A DNA stretch of 46,067 nucleotides, taken from the NCBI GenBank assembly GCA_903829815.1, contig CAIKRR010000039.1, positions 1 through 46,067 on the forward strand. The letters run 5' to 3'. Below the pieces are notes generated by a model that ran no database searches, was not told the origin of the DNA, and worked only from the letters and a program-made list of their open reading frames with translations. The DNA is from an uncultured Pseudomonadota bacterium. GTDB taxonomy: Bacteria > Pseudomonadota > Gammaproteobacteria > Burkholderiales > SG8-39. Shown here piece after piece: positions 35,141 to 43,515 of the stretch. Numbering within the stretch: position 1 is the first letter of the stretch; the number at the start of each line of letters is the position of its first letter. Position numbers and translations under genes: made by a program.

Positions 35141-36811
35141 ATGCTGAAGAGCCTTTCGATACGCGATTTCGTCATTGTCGAGCGGCTATCGCTCGAATTC
35201 GAGGCGGGCTTTACTGCGCTCACCGGCGAGACCGGGGCCGGAAAGTCGATCCTGCTCGATGCGCTCGCGCTTGCGCTGGGTGATCGCGCCGATGCGCAGG
35301 CCATCCGCGAGGGGGCCGATCGGGCCGAGGTCGAAGTCGAGTTCGACACGCAGCGCATGCCCGCTATCGAGGCCTGGCTCGGCGAGCAGGCGCTCGAGGG
35401 TGATCCGGGCACGGTTTCGCTGCGCCGCGTGATCGAACGCAGCGGTCGCTCGCGCGCCTTCATCAACGGGCGTGCCACCACGCTGGCCGGACTGCGTGAC
35501 CTGGGCGACCGACTGGTCGACATCCATGGGCAGCACGAGCATCAGCGATTGCTGCGCGCCGAGGTGCAGCGCGATACCCTCGATGCGCACGGGGGGCTCG
35601 ACGCCCAGCGCCTGGCGGTGGCCAGTGCCTGGCGCGAGTGGCAACGCTGGCAGGAGGCGCGGGCGCAGTTCGTGCGTGAGCAGGCCTCGCGCAGTGCCGA
35701 ACTCGATCAGATTACCTGGCAACTCGAGGAACTCGACAAGCTCGATGTGGGCATGGGCGAGTGGGACGAGGTCCAGGCCGAGCAGTCACGCCTTGCCCAT
35801 GCGGCTGCCCTCATCGAGGGTGCCGATGGTGCGCTATCGGCGCTCTCCGAAGAGGAGGGGGCAGCGCTCGAGCGTGTGGGCGGCATCGCCGCGCGGCTGC
35901 GCTCGCTGGCCGACCACGATGCGGCGCTTGTGCCCCTCATCGAATTGCTCGATGGTGCTGAGGCGCAGATGCAGGAGGCCGTCCACGGCCTGCGTCGCTA
36001 TCGCGACCGTGTCGATCTCGACCCCGGGCGCTTGCAGGCGGTCGAACGCCGCCTGGAAGCCATTCATGGCGCCGCACGCAAGTTGCGCACGACGCCCGAT
36101 GCGATGCCGGCACTGCGCGAGCGGCTCGCCGCGCGCGCCGAAGAGCTGGCCACGCTCGGTAATGAAGTGGCGCTTGCCAGGCGCGAGGGCGAGGCCGAAC
36201 GTGCCTATCGCGCGGCGGCAGTGCCGCTGGGCGCTGCCCGTCGCAAGACCGCACAGAAGCTGTCCAGGGAGGTGTCGGCCGCGATGGTCGACCTGGCGCT
36301 CGGGCTCGGGCGGTTCGAGGTGAGCCTGGTGGCGATTGAGGGTGGCAGCCTTCATGGCGACGAGCGTGTCGAGTTTCTGATCGCCACCAACGCGGGCACC
36401 CCGGCGCGCCCGCTCGCCCGAGTCGCCTCGGGCGGCGAACTGTCGCGGGTGAGTCTGGCCATTCAGGTGATCACCTCGCGCCGATCGGCCGTGCCGACCC
36501 TCATCTTTGATGAGGTCGATGCCGGTATCGGCGGTGCCGTTGCGGAGCAGGTGGGTCGCAAGTTGAGGGCGCTTGGCGCCGAGCGGCAGGTGCTCTGTGT
36601 CACCCATCTGCCGCAGGTGGCCTCCCAGGCCGCGCATCAGTGGACGGTGGCAAAGGCGGTCGAGCGCGGGATCACACGCAGCACGGTGCGGGTACTCGAC
36701 GAGCCTGCGCGCGTCGAGGAAATTGCCCGCATGCTCGGCGGCGCATCGATGACCGAGACCACACGCCGACACGCCGCCGAAATGCTGAGCGTGCGCAACC
36801 AGGTCGGTTGA
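35141..36811 (+). CDS. recN: DNA repair protein RecN
   Basis: The 556-residue SMC-like ATPase acts in double-strand break repair. It starts MLKSLSIRDFVIVERLSLEF and has Walker A GETGAGKS near residue 31, DIHGQHEHQRLL, a coiled coil of about 150-340 rich in Glu/Ala/Arg, the signature LARVASGGELSRVSLAI and Walker B PTLIFDEVDAGIGG, then VTHLPQVAS. It is co-transcribed with nadK. Confidence 0.97.
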   Translation: MLKSLSIRDFVIVERLSLEFEAGFTALTGETGAGKSILLDALALALGDRADAQAIREGADRAEVEVEFDTQRMPAIEAWLGEQALEGDPGTVSLRRVIERSGRSRAFINGRATTLAGLRDLGDRLVDIHGQHEHQRLLRAEVQRDTLDAHGGLDAQRLAVASAWREWQRWQEARAQFVREQASRSAELDQITWQLEELDKLDVGMGEWDEVQAEQSRLAHAAALIEGADGALSALSEEEGAALERVGGIAARLRSLADHDAALVPLIELLDGAEAQMQEAVHGLRRYRDRVDLDPGRLQAVERRLEAIHGAARKLRTTPDAMPALRERLAARAEELATLGNEVALARREGEAERAYRAAAVPLGAARRKTAQKLSREVSAAMVDLALGLGRFEVSLVAIEGGSLHGDERVEFLIATNAGTPARPLARVASGGELSRVSLAIQVITSRRSAVPTLIFDEVDAGIGGAVAEQVGRKLRALGAERQVLCVTHLPQVASQAAHQWTVAKAVERGITRSTVRVLDEPARVEEIARMLGGASMTETTRRHAAEMLSVRNQVG

Positions 36812-36813
36812 GC

Positions 36814-36842
36814 GTGACCGCGAGGTCTGGTCTAGCGGTCAC
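36814..36842. terminator. Hairpin between convergent recN and the diiron oxidase gene
   Basis: GTGACCGC and GCGGTCAC are exact reverse complements separated by 13 bases, lying in the 54-base gap between the two convergent stops. It could act on either strand. There is no strong T-run, so the call is moderate. Confidence 0.45.
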
Positions 36843-36865
36843 GGCAGTGGCGAACGGCCTTTCGT

Positions 36866-37630
36866 CTAGTGCGCTACTGCCGGATGCCGGATGTCGACGC
36901 TACCTGCTTCGCAGGCTCGCCAGAAGTTGCCCCAGTGCCGCGTGTACTCCTCGATGCACCAGTACATCTTGTCTTGCAGGTCGGCGGTGGTGGCGGCATC
37001 GAGCACGACCTTGAAGGCGGTCTCGCTGTGGTCTTCGTCGCCATCGATATGCACGATCCACGATTCCTGGTCTTCATCGCGAACGCCGTAATGGGCGCGC
37101 AGTCCGTCGCTGATGAGGCGGCACATGAGCGGGGCGTGCGACTCGCTCGCGATGCCCGAGTTGCCCAGCGCAATGATCACCGGCATGTCGCGTGCGATCA
37201 TGAAGCGGTAGGCAATCATCTCTTCGAGCCAGCGCGGCTTGTCGAAGGCTTCGACCTGGGCTTCGGTCCAGCCGGTGAAGCGGGTGGCAAAGTCCAGTGC
37301 AAGCGCGTCATGTCCCTTGTTGCCACAGCGCAGTTCGGTGTCCTCGTCGATCAGGGTGTCCATGATCCGGCGCCTGACGTTGCGGTCATCGCAGCGCGAG
37401 TGGATGGTGGAGAGCACCTGGGGCGTCACCTTGGTGAAGTGATAGAACACCACCCCGAGAAAACCGATCTGCTCGCGGGTGGCGCGGCCTTCGGCGATGG
37501 CCTTCACGATCGGGTAGTCAGCGTGCTGCTTGCCGGCAAGGCGCGCGAGCATGGCCTTCAGGAACGCATCGCGGGGCAGAGCGGCGGGCAGGGCAGTTGC
37601 GGCGGGGGCGACAGCGGTTGCGGCAGTCAT
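36866..37630 (-). CDS. Haem-oxygenase-like diiron oxidase (HDO / TenA-PqqC fold), function unknown
   Basis: The 254-residue all-helical protein belongs to the TenA/PqqC/CADD fold. A ligand set that fits the diiron enzymes of this fold can be read: Glu99 and His107 (TELRCGNKGH), Glu163 (ASESHAP), and His194, Asp198 and His201 in WIVHIDGDEDHSE. The H-x3-D-x2-H spacing and the distances between the other residues are close to those I recall for chlamydial CADD. I infer an O2-using iron enzyme, not a thiaminase. ATG 37630 is preferred over TTG 37639 because GGAG lies 10 bases before it. It begins 5 bases after the ferredoxin stop, so ferredoxin is the likely electron donor. Confidence 0.75.
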   Translation of the reverse strand: MTAATAVAPAATALPAALPRDAFLKAMLARLAGKQHADYPIVKAIAEGRATREQIGFLGVVFYHFTKVTPQVLSTIHSRCDDRNVRRRIMDTLIDEDTELRCGNKGHDALALDFATRFTGWTEAQVEAFDKPRWLEEMIAYRFMIARDMPVIIALGNSGIASESHAPLMCRLISDGLRAHYGVRDEDQESWIVHIDGDEDHSETAFKVVLDAATTADLQDKMYWCIEEYTRHWGNFWRACEAGSVDIRHPAVAH

Positions 37631-37635
37631 CGGGA

Positions 37636-37974
37636 TCAATCTCCGTGGGGGGCGGTGGCGTCGGGCGGCGCCAGTTGTGTGGCGAGATCATCGAGCAAAG
37701 CGGGCACATCGGTCACTGCGACTCGATGAAACCAGGTGTTGGATGGGGCGATGCGTACGTTGGGGCCTTTGGCGCACAAGCCCAGGCAGGCGATGGTCTG
37801 GACTTCGACGGGCAAGTCGCGGGCCTCGATGCCTGCCTGCACGGCGGACAGGATGGCCTGGGCGCCGTCGCGCCCGCAACTCTGCACGAAGGTTTCCTTG
37901 CGCTGATTGACGCAGACGGTCAGCGTGGCCAGACCATCGAAGTCGGCAGGCCAAGGGCGTTTGACGATATTCAT
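37636..37974 (-). CDS. Thioredoxin-like [2Fe-2S] ferredoxin
   Basis: The 112 residues have four cysteines at 21, 33, 63 and 67 (TVCVNQR, QSCGRDG, IACLGLCAKGPNV). The spacing CX11CX29CX3C fits the thioredoxin-like ferredoxins such as NuoE C-terminal and Aquifex Fd types. It would carry single electrons in the cytoplasm. It is the first gene of a two-gene minus-strand operon with the diiron oxidase and is divergent from a LysR regulator, 72 bases apart. Confidence 0.88.
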   Translation of the reverse strand: MNIVKRPWPADFDGLATLTVCVNQRKETFVQSCGRDGAQAILSAVQAGIEARDLPVEVQTIACLGLCAKGPNVRIAPSNTWFHRVAVTDVPALLDDLATQLAPPDATAPHGD

Positions 37975-38014
37975 GGCTGGGGAGTGTGCCCGGTCAGCGA
38001 ACGGTCCGCAAAGT

Positions 38015-38035
38015 CATATCCGTCTATCTGATATG
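38015..38035. promoter_or_regulatory. Perfect dyad with T-N11-A core, likely LysR operator
   Basis: CATATC-N9-GATATG is a perfect inverted repeat containing the T-N11-A core (T at 38019, A at 38031) of LysR-type sites. It lies 11 bases before the LysR start and 40 bases before the divergent ferredoxin start, so one site could serve both autoregulation and control of the ferredoxin-oxidase operon. Confidence 0.6.
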
Positions 38036-38046
38036 CTCTTCTCAAC

Positions 38047-38979
38047 ATGGATGAGTCACCGGTTTTCGACCTTCGGCAGTTGACGCATTTTGTCCGCGTG
38101 GCCGAATCGAGCAGCATCAGCGCGGCAGCTCGCTCGCTCGGGATTGCTCAGCCTGCGCTCAGTCGCAGCGTGCGTGCGCTCGAAGTCGGACTGCGCTGCC
38201 ATCTCTTTCGACGTAACGGCCGTGGCGTGCAGCTGACCGACAGGGGCGAGCGTTTTTTCGATCATGCGCTTGGCGTGCTGCGCGGGGTTGAGGCGGCTGC
38301 CCGCTCGGTGCGTGACCAGACCAGCGAATTCGAGGGTCATCTGGCTATCGGTCTCACGCCCAGTATCGGCAAGAGCCTTGCGCCGCCGCTGGTTCGCCGC
38401 TTCATGGCGGCGTGCCCTGCGGCTACGCTCGCACTGGCCGAGGCGATTACGAGCACCTTGTACGAAAAGCTCCTCTCCGGCAGGCTCGATTTTGCCGTGC
38501 TGCTCAATGCAGTGGCCTCGCGTCATCTGCGAATCGAACCACTGCGGATCGAACCGCTCGTGCTGGTGAGCCCGTCGATCGATGGTTCTGGCCGTGGCGC
38601 AGCGCCGACGCCCGCGCAACTGGCCGGCTTGCCGCTGATCCTGCCCGGCGCGCCGCATCCGATTCGCGCGCTCCTCGAGGCCGAATTGGCTTCGCTCGGA
38701 CTCAAGCCCCGGGTGGCGCTCGAGGTCGATTACTTTCCCTCGATCATCGATCTGGTCGCCGACGGATTCGGTCACGCCATCGTGCCTGCGAGCGTCATTC
38801 GGGCGATTGGCGATCCGCCAGGGCTGAGTTGGTGCGCGCTCGAGCAGCCATCGCTCTCGACCACGCTGTCGCTTGTATGGCCGGCGCGCGCGCCGGCCAG
38901 CGCGCTTGCCCTGCTGGCGGCCGACATGGCTCGCCAGGTGCTCGCGGCAGAGCCGCCACTGGCGCCCGAACTGCGCTAG
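38047..38979 (+). CDS. LysR-family transcriptional regulator
   Basis: The 310-residue regulator has an N-terminal winged helix-turn-helix (LRQLTHFVRVAESSSISAAA, IAQPALSRSVRALE) and a periplasmic-binding-like effector domain from about residue 95. It most resembles the NAC/CynR branch in its LTDRGERFFDHA region. It is divergent from the ferredoxin and diiron oxidase genes and probably controls them in response to a small aromatic or organic acid; the effector is unknown. Its stop codon overlaps a TAGAAT that may be the -10 box of the downstream tRNA. Confidence 0.92.
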   Translation: MDESPVFDLRQLTHFVRVAESSSISAAARSLGIAQPALSRSVRALEVGLRCHLFRRNGRGVQLTDRGERFFDHALGVLRGVEAAARSVRDQTSEFEGHLAIGLTPSIGKSLAPPLVRRFMAACPAATLALAEAITSTLYEKLLSGRLDFAVLLNAVASRHLRIEPLRIEPLVLVSPSIDGSGRGAAPTPAQLAGLPLILPGAPHPIRALLEAELASLGLKPRVALEVDYFPSIIDLVADGFGHAIVPASVIRAIGDPPGLSWCALEQPSLSTTLSLVWPARAPASALALLAADMARQVLAAEPPLAPELR

Positions 38980-38996
38980 AATGCGCCCCCGGCCTC
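38977..38996 (+). promoter_or_regulatory. Possible tRNA promoter -10 box with GC-rich discriminator
   Basis: TAGAAT at 38977-38982, partly made of the LysR stop codon, is followed by GCGCCCCC, the kind of discriminator seen at stringently controlled stable-RNA promoters. No good -35 hexamer is visible at normal spacing, so this is tentative. Confidence 0.3.
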
Positions 38997-39037
38997 GTAC
39001 AGGCATGTCCTTGTGCCGGTGTGTTGTGGGACCCCGT

Positions 39038-39114
39038 AGGCGCGTAGCTCAGCTGGTTAGAGCATCACCTTGACATGGTGGGGGTCGTTGGTTCGAGTCC
39101 AATCGCGCCTACCA
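39038..39114 (+). tRNA. tRNA-Val(GAC)
   Basis: A full cloverleaf is present. The acceptor stem is AGGCGCG paired with CGCGCCT. The D-arm is GCTCAGCTGGTTAGAGC and the anticodon loop TTGACAT gives anticodon GAC at 39072-39074. The T-arm holds GGTTCGAGTCC, and ACCA is encoded at 39111-39114. It reads GUC valine codons. No second tRNA is in the window. Confidence 0.97.
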
Positions 39115-39140
39115 GATTTCGCAGACAGGGCAGGCAATGC

Positions 39141-39166
39141 CGGCGCTTCCGAGCGCCGTTTTTTTT
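39141..39166 (+). terminator. Rho-independent terminator of the tRNA-Val gene
   Basis: CGGCGCT-TCCG-AGCGCCG forms a 7-bp GC-rich stem with a tetraloop, followed by eight T residues, 27 bases after the tRNA end. It also stands in front of the convergent Rieske oxygenase gene. Confidence 0.92.
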
Positions 39167-39193
39167 GGGGCGAACCGGTGGGGCGGTCAGGCA

Positions 39194-40243
39194 TCAGGCC
39201 GGCCCTCGCGCACCGGCCTGCTCGGCGGCGAGCAGGCGCTCGATCACTCGTCTCGAACGCACGCCGCCCGCATCAATATCGAGCTTGAGGATGCGCCGGT
39301 CCGGAAATGCGGCGAGATTGGCCTGCTGGCGCTCCAGTATCGCGAGGTCCTGCGCGAAGATTGCGCCCTGGCCTTCCCGTATGCGTTCGGTGAGCGTCTC
39401 ATCGTTCGGGCAGAAGTTGCGCGCCATGCCCCAGAAGTACCACATCGAGCCATCGGTTTCGGGCGTGATGAAGTCGACCACGATGCCGTATACCTTGTGC
39501 TCGGCGGGGGCGGCCGCGCCGCCGGTTCCCGCATGCGCCACACCCACTTCGATCAGGATGTGGCTGGGCGGGGTGAACCGACAGACCTGCCAGCGATCGA
39601 CCGGCACGTCTTTCTGCAATCCGGCCCAGCCCAGTGCCTCATTCCAGAAGTGCGGTGCCCGCACGCCGTGCATGAGGCGCCGCGTGATCACTTCGTCGCC
39701 CTCGATCAGGGTCTCGCAGGGCGTGTCATCGATCTCGGTCTGCCCGATGCTGGCCGCGTGCACCCAGGTCTCGTGGGTGAGGTCCATCAGGTTGTCGATC
39801 ATCAGGCGGTAGTCGGCCTTGACGTGATAGAGGCCACCGCCATAGGCCCATGCCGGGTTGCCCTGCCAGGCGTACTGGGGCACCAGCAACGGGTCGGCGC
39901 GGTCTGCCTCGCCGGGCCAGATCCAGACGAAGCCGTTACGCTCGAGCACCGGAAAGCTGTGGATGCGCGGAAATCCCTGCACCCGCTGCGCGGGCATCGA
40001 CACCGTACAACCGTCGCGGCCCACGACCAGGCCGTGGTAGCCGCAGGTGAGCAGCCCGTTGCGAACGGTGCCCATCGACAGCGGCAGGCCGCGGTGCGGA
40101 CAGAAATCGTCGAGCGCGGCGACAGCGCCGCTCGCATCCCGATACATCACGATCGGCTTTGTGCAGATCGTCCGCGCCAGCGGCGTGTCTGCCGTGATCT
40201 CATCGCTGCGCGCGGCAACATACCAGGTGTCTGTCAGAAACAT
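39194..40243 (-). CDS. VanA-like Rieske non-haem iron oxygenase (aromatic O-demethylase type)
   Basis: The 349 residues have the Rieske motif Cys48-x-His50 (FCPHRG) and Cys67-x2-His70 (TCGYHGLV), and the mononuclear iron site NLMDLTHETWVH with Asp154, His157 and His162. Length and the start MFLTDTWYVAARSDEI fit vanillate O-demethylase oxygenase subunits. It would oxidatively remove a methyl group from a methoxylated aromatic acid such as vanillate or syringate. The reductase partner (vanB) is not in the window. The upstream frame contains no family sequence, so ATG 40243 is used. It is divergent from the importer operon, which ends in ligA, so a joint role in lignin-type aromatic use is likely. 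Confidence 0.85.
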   Translation of the reverse strand: MFLTDTWYVAARSDEITADTPLARTICTKPIVMYRDASGAVAALDDFCPHRGLPLSMGTVRNGLLTCGYHGLVVGRDGCTVSMPAQRVQGFPRIHSFPVLERNGFVWIWPGEADRADPLLVPQYAWQGNPAWAYGGGLYHVKADYRLMIDNLMDLTHETWVHAASIGQTEIDDTPCETLIEGDEVITRRLMHGVRAPHFWNEALGWAGLQKDVPVDRWQVCRFTPPSHILIEVGVAHAGTGGAAAPAEHKVYGIVVDFITPETDGSMWYFWGMARNFCPNDETLTERIREGQGAIFAQDLAILERQQANLAAFPDRRILKLDIDAGGVRSRRVIERLLAAEQAGARGPA

Positions 40244-40274
40244 GTCGGTGTCCGGGAAGCGTGCGATGGTGGCC

Positions 40275-40293
40275 AGGGCATTGCAGGGCATTG
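40275..40293. repeat. Short direct repeat in the divergent vanA-like/importer promoter region
   Basis: AGGGCATTG occurs twice with a 10-base period, one helical turn, 32-50 bases from the Rieske oxygenase start. It could be a stacked regulator site. Low confidence. Confidence 0.25.
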
Positions 40294-40315
40294 TAAGGAC
40301 AACGGTAACCAGAGG

Positions 40316-40360
40316 GACCTGTCGAAAACGATTGCCATGCCGCACCCGACGGGACAGGTC
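40316..40360. promoter_or_regulatory. Inverted repeat GACCTGTC...GACAGGTC in the divergent promoter region
   Basis: Two perfect 8-base arms at 40316-40323 and 40353-40360, 29 bases apart, lie midway between the Rieske oxygenase and the binding-protein gene. The position fits control of both operons. No regulator gene is adjacent. The remainder of the 200-base gap shows nothing clear. Confidence 0.3.
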
Positions 40361-40443
40361 GCAGTCTATGGACAATTGGGCCGTGAGGCTTGATCATCGC
40401 TCACCCGCGGGCGTGCCGCCCGGCCACAGCACGGAGACAGCCC

Positions 40444-41655
40444 ATGTGGAATGCCCCTCGACCCATCCTTGCCGTTTCCTCCGTACGCGTCAGCGCTGCG
40501 CGACGTCGCCTGCTGGCCGGGGCGGTCTGTCTGGGCTTTGCGCTGCCGTCGATGGCGCAGGACACCGCCTTCCGGATCGGGCTGATTCTGCCCATGACCG
40601 GGCCGTTCGCTTCGACCGGCAAGCAGCTCGAGGCCGGTGTCCGGCTCTACCTCGCGCAGAACGGCGATATGGCCGGCGGACGCAAGATCACCCTGATCGT
40701 GAAGGATGACACCGGGGCGCCCGATGTCACCAAGCGCATTGCCCAGGAGCTGGTGGTCAACGACAAGGTCCAGGTACTGGCAGGCTTTGGCCTCACGCCG
40801 CTTGCGTTCGCATCGGCGCCGGTGGCCACCCAGTCAAAGACGCCCATGGTGGTGATGGCCGCCGCCACCTCGAGCATCACCGAGGCCTCGCCCTGGATCG
40901 TGCGCTCGAGTTTCACGGTGCCGCAGGTGGTGACCGCACTGGCCGATTGGGCGGCCAAGAACAACATCCGCAAGGTGGTGAGCCTGGTGACCGATTACGC
41001 GCCGGGCATCGATTCGGAAAAGTACTTCTCGCAGCGTTTCACGACCAACGGTGGGCAGGTGCTGGAGACCTTGCGCGTGCCCCTGCGCAGTCCCGATTTT
41101 GCCCCCTTCCTGCAAAAGGTACGCGATGCCCATCCCGACGCCCTCTTCACCTTCGTGCCGGCCGGTGTCGGCACCGCTCTGATGAAGCAGTTTGCCGAGC
41201 GCGGCCTGGACAAGGCGGGTATCCGGGTGATTGCCGAGGGCAGCGTCACCGATGACGACATCCTGAATGGCATGGGCGATGGCGTCCTCGGTACCGTCAC
41301 GGCCCATCATTACTCGGCGGCGCATGATTCGGCGGTCAATCGTCGCTTCGTGCAGGCGTTCATGAAGGCCAACCCGGGCATGCGACCGAACTTCATGGCA
41401 GTTGGCGGCTATGACGGCATGCGGGTCATTCACGAGGCGATCAAGTCGACCCGTGGTGCGGGTGGCGAGGCGCTGCTCGCGGCGATGAAGGGGCAGATCT
41501 TCGAGAGCCCGCGCGGGCCGATGTTCATCGATGCGCAGACGCGGGACGTGGTCCACAACGTCTACATCCGTCGTGTCGAGCGCGTGAAGGGCGAACTCTG
41601 GAATACCGAGATCGAGACGATTGCCGATGTGAAGGATCCGGGCAAGGCGCGCTGA
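40444..41655 (+). CDS. ABC transporter substrate-binding protein, branched-chain amino acid type
   Basis: The 403-residue periplasmic protein has a Tat/Sec-like leader with Arg-Arg-Arg (SAARRRLLAGAVCLGFALPS), cleaved near SMAQ. It then follows the Peripla_BP_6/LivK pattern: FRIGLILPMTGPFASTGKQL, VLAGFGLTPLAFA, VSLVTDYAPGIDSEKYF, DALFTFVPAGVGTALMKQ and MAVGGYDGMRVIHEA. I start at ATG 40444, which has GGAG upstream. In aromatic-degraders this class often binds aromatic acids rather than amino acids, and the ligA gene in the same operon supports that. It is the first gene of the operon. Confidence 0.92.
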   Translation: MWNAPRPILAVSSVRVSAARRRLLAGAVCLGFALPSMAQDTAFRIGLILPMTGPFASTGKQLEAGVRLYLAQNGDMAGGRKITLIVKDDTGAPDVTKRIAQELVVNDKVQVLAGFGLTPLAFASAPVATQSKTPMVVMAAATSSITEASPWIVRSSFTVPQVVTALADWAAKNNIRKVVSLVTDYAPGIDSEKYFSQRFTTNGGQVLETLRVPLRSPDFAPFLQKVRDAHPDALFTFVPAGVGTALMKQFAERGLDKAGIRVIAEGSVTDDDILNGMGDGVLGTVTAHHYSAAHDSAVNRRFVQAFMKANPGMRPNFMAVGGYDGMRVIHEAIKSTRGAGGEALLAAMKGQIFESPRGPMFIDAQTRDVVHNVYIRRVERVKGELWNTEIETIADVKDPGKAR

Positions 41656-41680
41656 CTCACCAGGCCGTTGTCGAGCGCAG

Positions 41681-42550
41681 ATGCCTACCCTGGTCTTTGA
41701 CGGTATTGCCTACGGGATGCTCCTGTTCATCCTGGCGGTAGGCCTGTCGGTCACTCTGGGGCTGATGAACTTCATCAACCTTGCCCATGGCGCCTTTGCC
41801 ATGCTGGGGGGCTATCTGACGGTGGCGTTCACCCAACGCCTGGGGGTGCCCTTCGTGCCGGCCATCCTGTTGGCCTTCCTGGCCACCGGACTGGTTGGAG
41901 CGGTGCTCGAGCGCCTGCTGTATCGGCCGATGTATCAGCGCTCGCATCTCGATCAGGTGCTCTTTTCGATCGGGCTGGTTTTCATGTCGGTGGCGGCGAC
42001 CGACTGGCTGGTCGGTTCGCAGCAACAGAACATTCACCTCCCCGGCTGGCTGCAGGGGCGCAGCGAGTTCGGCGAAGGGGCCCTTGGCATGGGGCACTAT
42101 CGGCTCTTCATCATCGCGGTGTGTGCCTTGCTCGTTCTCGGGCTTCAGGCGATCCTCTCCAGGACCCGGTTCGGCGCACGACTTCGGGCCAGTGTCGACG
42201 ATGCGCGGGTTGCTGCCGGCCTTGGTATCGATGTGAATCGGGTGTTCAGCCTCACCTTTGCCGTGGGCTCGGGGCTGGCGGGCCTCGGGGGAGCGCTGGG
42301 TGCCGAGGTGCTGGGTCTCGATCCGAGTTTTCCGCTGAAATTTCTCGTCTATTTCCTGATCGTCGTGGCGGTCGGAGGCACCTCATCGGTGACCGGACCA
42401 CTGCTCGCGGCGCTGCTGCTGGGCCTGGCCGATGTCGGCGGCAAGTACTTCATTCCGAAGTTGGGTGCCTTCATCGTCTATGCGCTCATCATCGCCCTGT
42501 TGCTGTGGCGCCCGAACGGCCTTTTTTCCCGCGGCGGGAGCGGTCGGTGA
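41681..42550 (+). CDS. livH: ABC importer permease (LivH type)
   Basis: The 289-residue inner-membrane permease has about eight helices: GMLLFILAVGLSVTLGLMNF, NLAHGAFAMLGGYLTVAF, the cytoplasmic loop RTRFGARLRASVDDARVAAG that contacts the ATPases, and LKFLVYFLIVVAVGGTSSVT. It pairs with LivM. The stop overlaps the livM start. The symbol reflects family membership, not proven branched-chain amino acid transport. Confidence 0.93.
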   Translation: MPTLVFDGIAYGMLLFILAVGLSVTLGLMNFINLAHGAFAMLGGYLTVAFTQRLGVPFVPAILLAFLATGLVGAVLERLLYRPMYQRSHLDQVLFSIGLVFMSVAATDWLVGSQQQNIHLPGWLQGRSEFGEGALGMGHYRLFIIAVCALLVLGLQAILSRTRFGARLRASVDDARVAAGLGIDVNRVFSLTFAVGSGLAGLGGALGAEVLGLDPSFPLKFLVYFLIVVAVGGTSSVTGPLLAALLLGLADVGGKYFIPKLGAFIVYALIIALLLWRPNGLFSRGGSGR

Positions 42551-43515
42551 TGCTGCTGGCGACTGACCGATGGCGCGAGCGTCTCATCGTCGGGTTCCTC
42601 TTTGCGGTGGCCTTCGGGTTGCCCTGGCTGATGCCCTCGCGCGCGCTTTTTGTCGCCGAGACGGCCAGCGTGGCGCTGTTTGCGCTGTCGCTTGACCTGG
42701 TGCTCGGTTACGCAGGCATCGTCTCGCTGGGGCATGCGGCTTTCTTCGGCGTCGGCGCCTATGCCGCAGGGCTCTTTGCCAAACTGGTCATGCCCGATCC
42801 GCTGACCGGCCTCGCCGTGGGCATCGCGGTCGCTGCGCTGATGGGCCTTGCCTGCTCGCTCACCATCCTGCGCGGTTCCGATCTCACCCGCATCATGGTC
42901 ACCCTTGCGCTCAGCCTCCTGCTCTACGAACTGGCCAACCGCTTCGATGCGATCACCGGCGGGGCCGATGGGTTGCAAGGCATGGCCATGGGGCCCTTGC
43001 TCGGGCGATTCGAGTTCGATCTGCAGGGGCAGGTGCCGGCCACCTACGCCCTCGCGGTGCTCTTTCTGGCACTGCTGCTCGTGCAGTGGGTGGTTCGCTC
43101 GCCCCTGGGCGCAACGCTGCTGGCAGTGCGCGACAACCCGCTTCGCGCTGCAGCGGTCGGCATACCGGTTGCATCGCGGCTGGCCTTCGCCTATGCGTTC
43201 GGAGCTGCGCTCGCCGGTGCTGCGGGTGCGCTGGTTGCGCAGACCTCGGGCTTCGTCTCGCTCGAGGTCTTCTCGATCGAGCGTTCGGCCGATGTGCTCC
43301 TGATGCTCGTGATCGGTGGTGCCGGCTGGGTCTATGGCGGAGTGCTCGGCGCGGTCGCCTTCAAGGTGCTCAACGAACTCGTCGCAGGCATCACGCCGCA
43401 GTACTGGACGTTCTGGATGGGTCTTTTCCTGCTGGCGATCGGGCTTCTCGGGCGTGAGCGGGTACTGCGCCCGTGGGCTCTCTGGCAGCGCCCTTCGACA
43501 AAGGCAGTGCGGTGA
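42550..43515 (+). CDS. livM: ABC importer permease (LivM type)
   Basis: The 321-residue permease shows SLDLVLGYAGIVSLGHAAFF, GADGLQGMAMGP, the coupling loop SPLGATLLAVRDNPLRAAAV and VLLMLVIGGAGWVYGGVLGA. I use ATG 42550, overlapping the livH stop by one base; GTG 42547 is an equal alternative. It forms the membrane channel with LivH. Confidence 0.93.
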   Translation: MLLATDRWRERLIVGFLFAVAFGLPWLMPSRALFVAETASVALFALSLDLVLGYAGIVSLGHAAFFGVGAYAAGLFAKLVMPDPLTGLAVGIAVAALMGLACSLTILRGSDLTRIMVTLALSLLLYELANRFDAITGGADGLQGMAMGPLLGRFEFDLQGQVPATYALAVLFLALLLVQWVVRSPLGATLLAVRDNPLRAAAVGIPVASRLAFAYAFGAALAGAAGALVAQTSGFVSLEVFSIERSADVLLMLVIGGAGWVYGGVLGAVAFKVLNELVAGITPQYWTFWMGLFLLAIGLLGRERVLRPWALWQRPSTKAVR

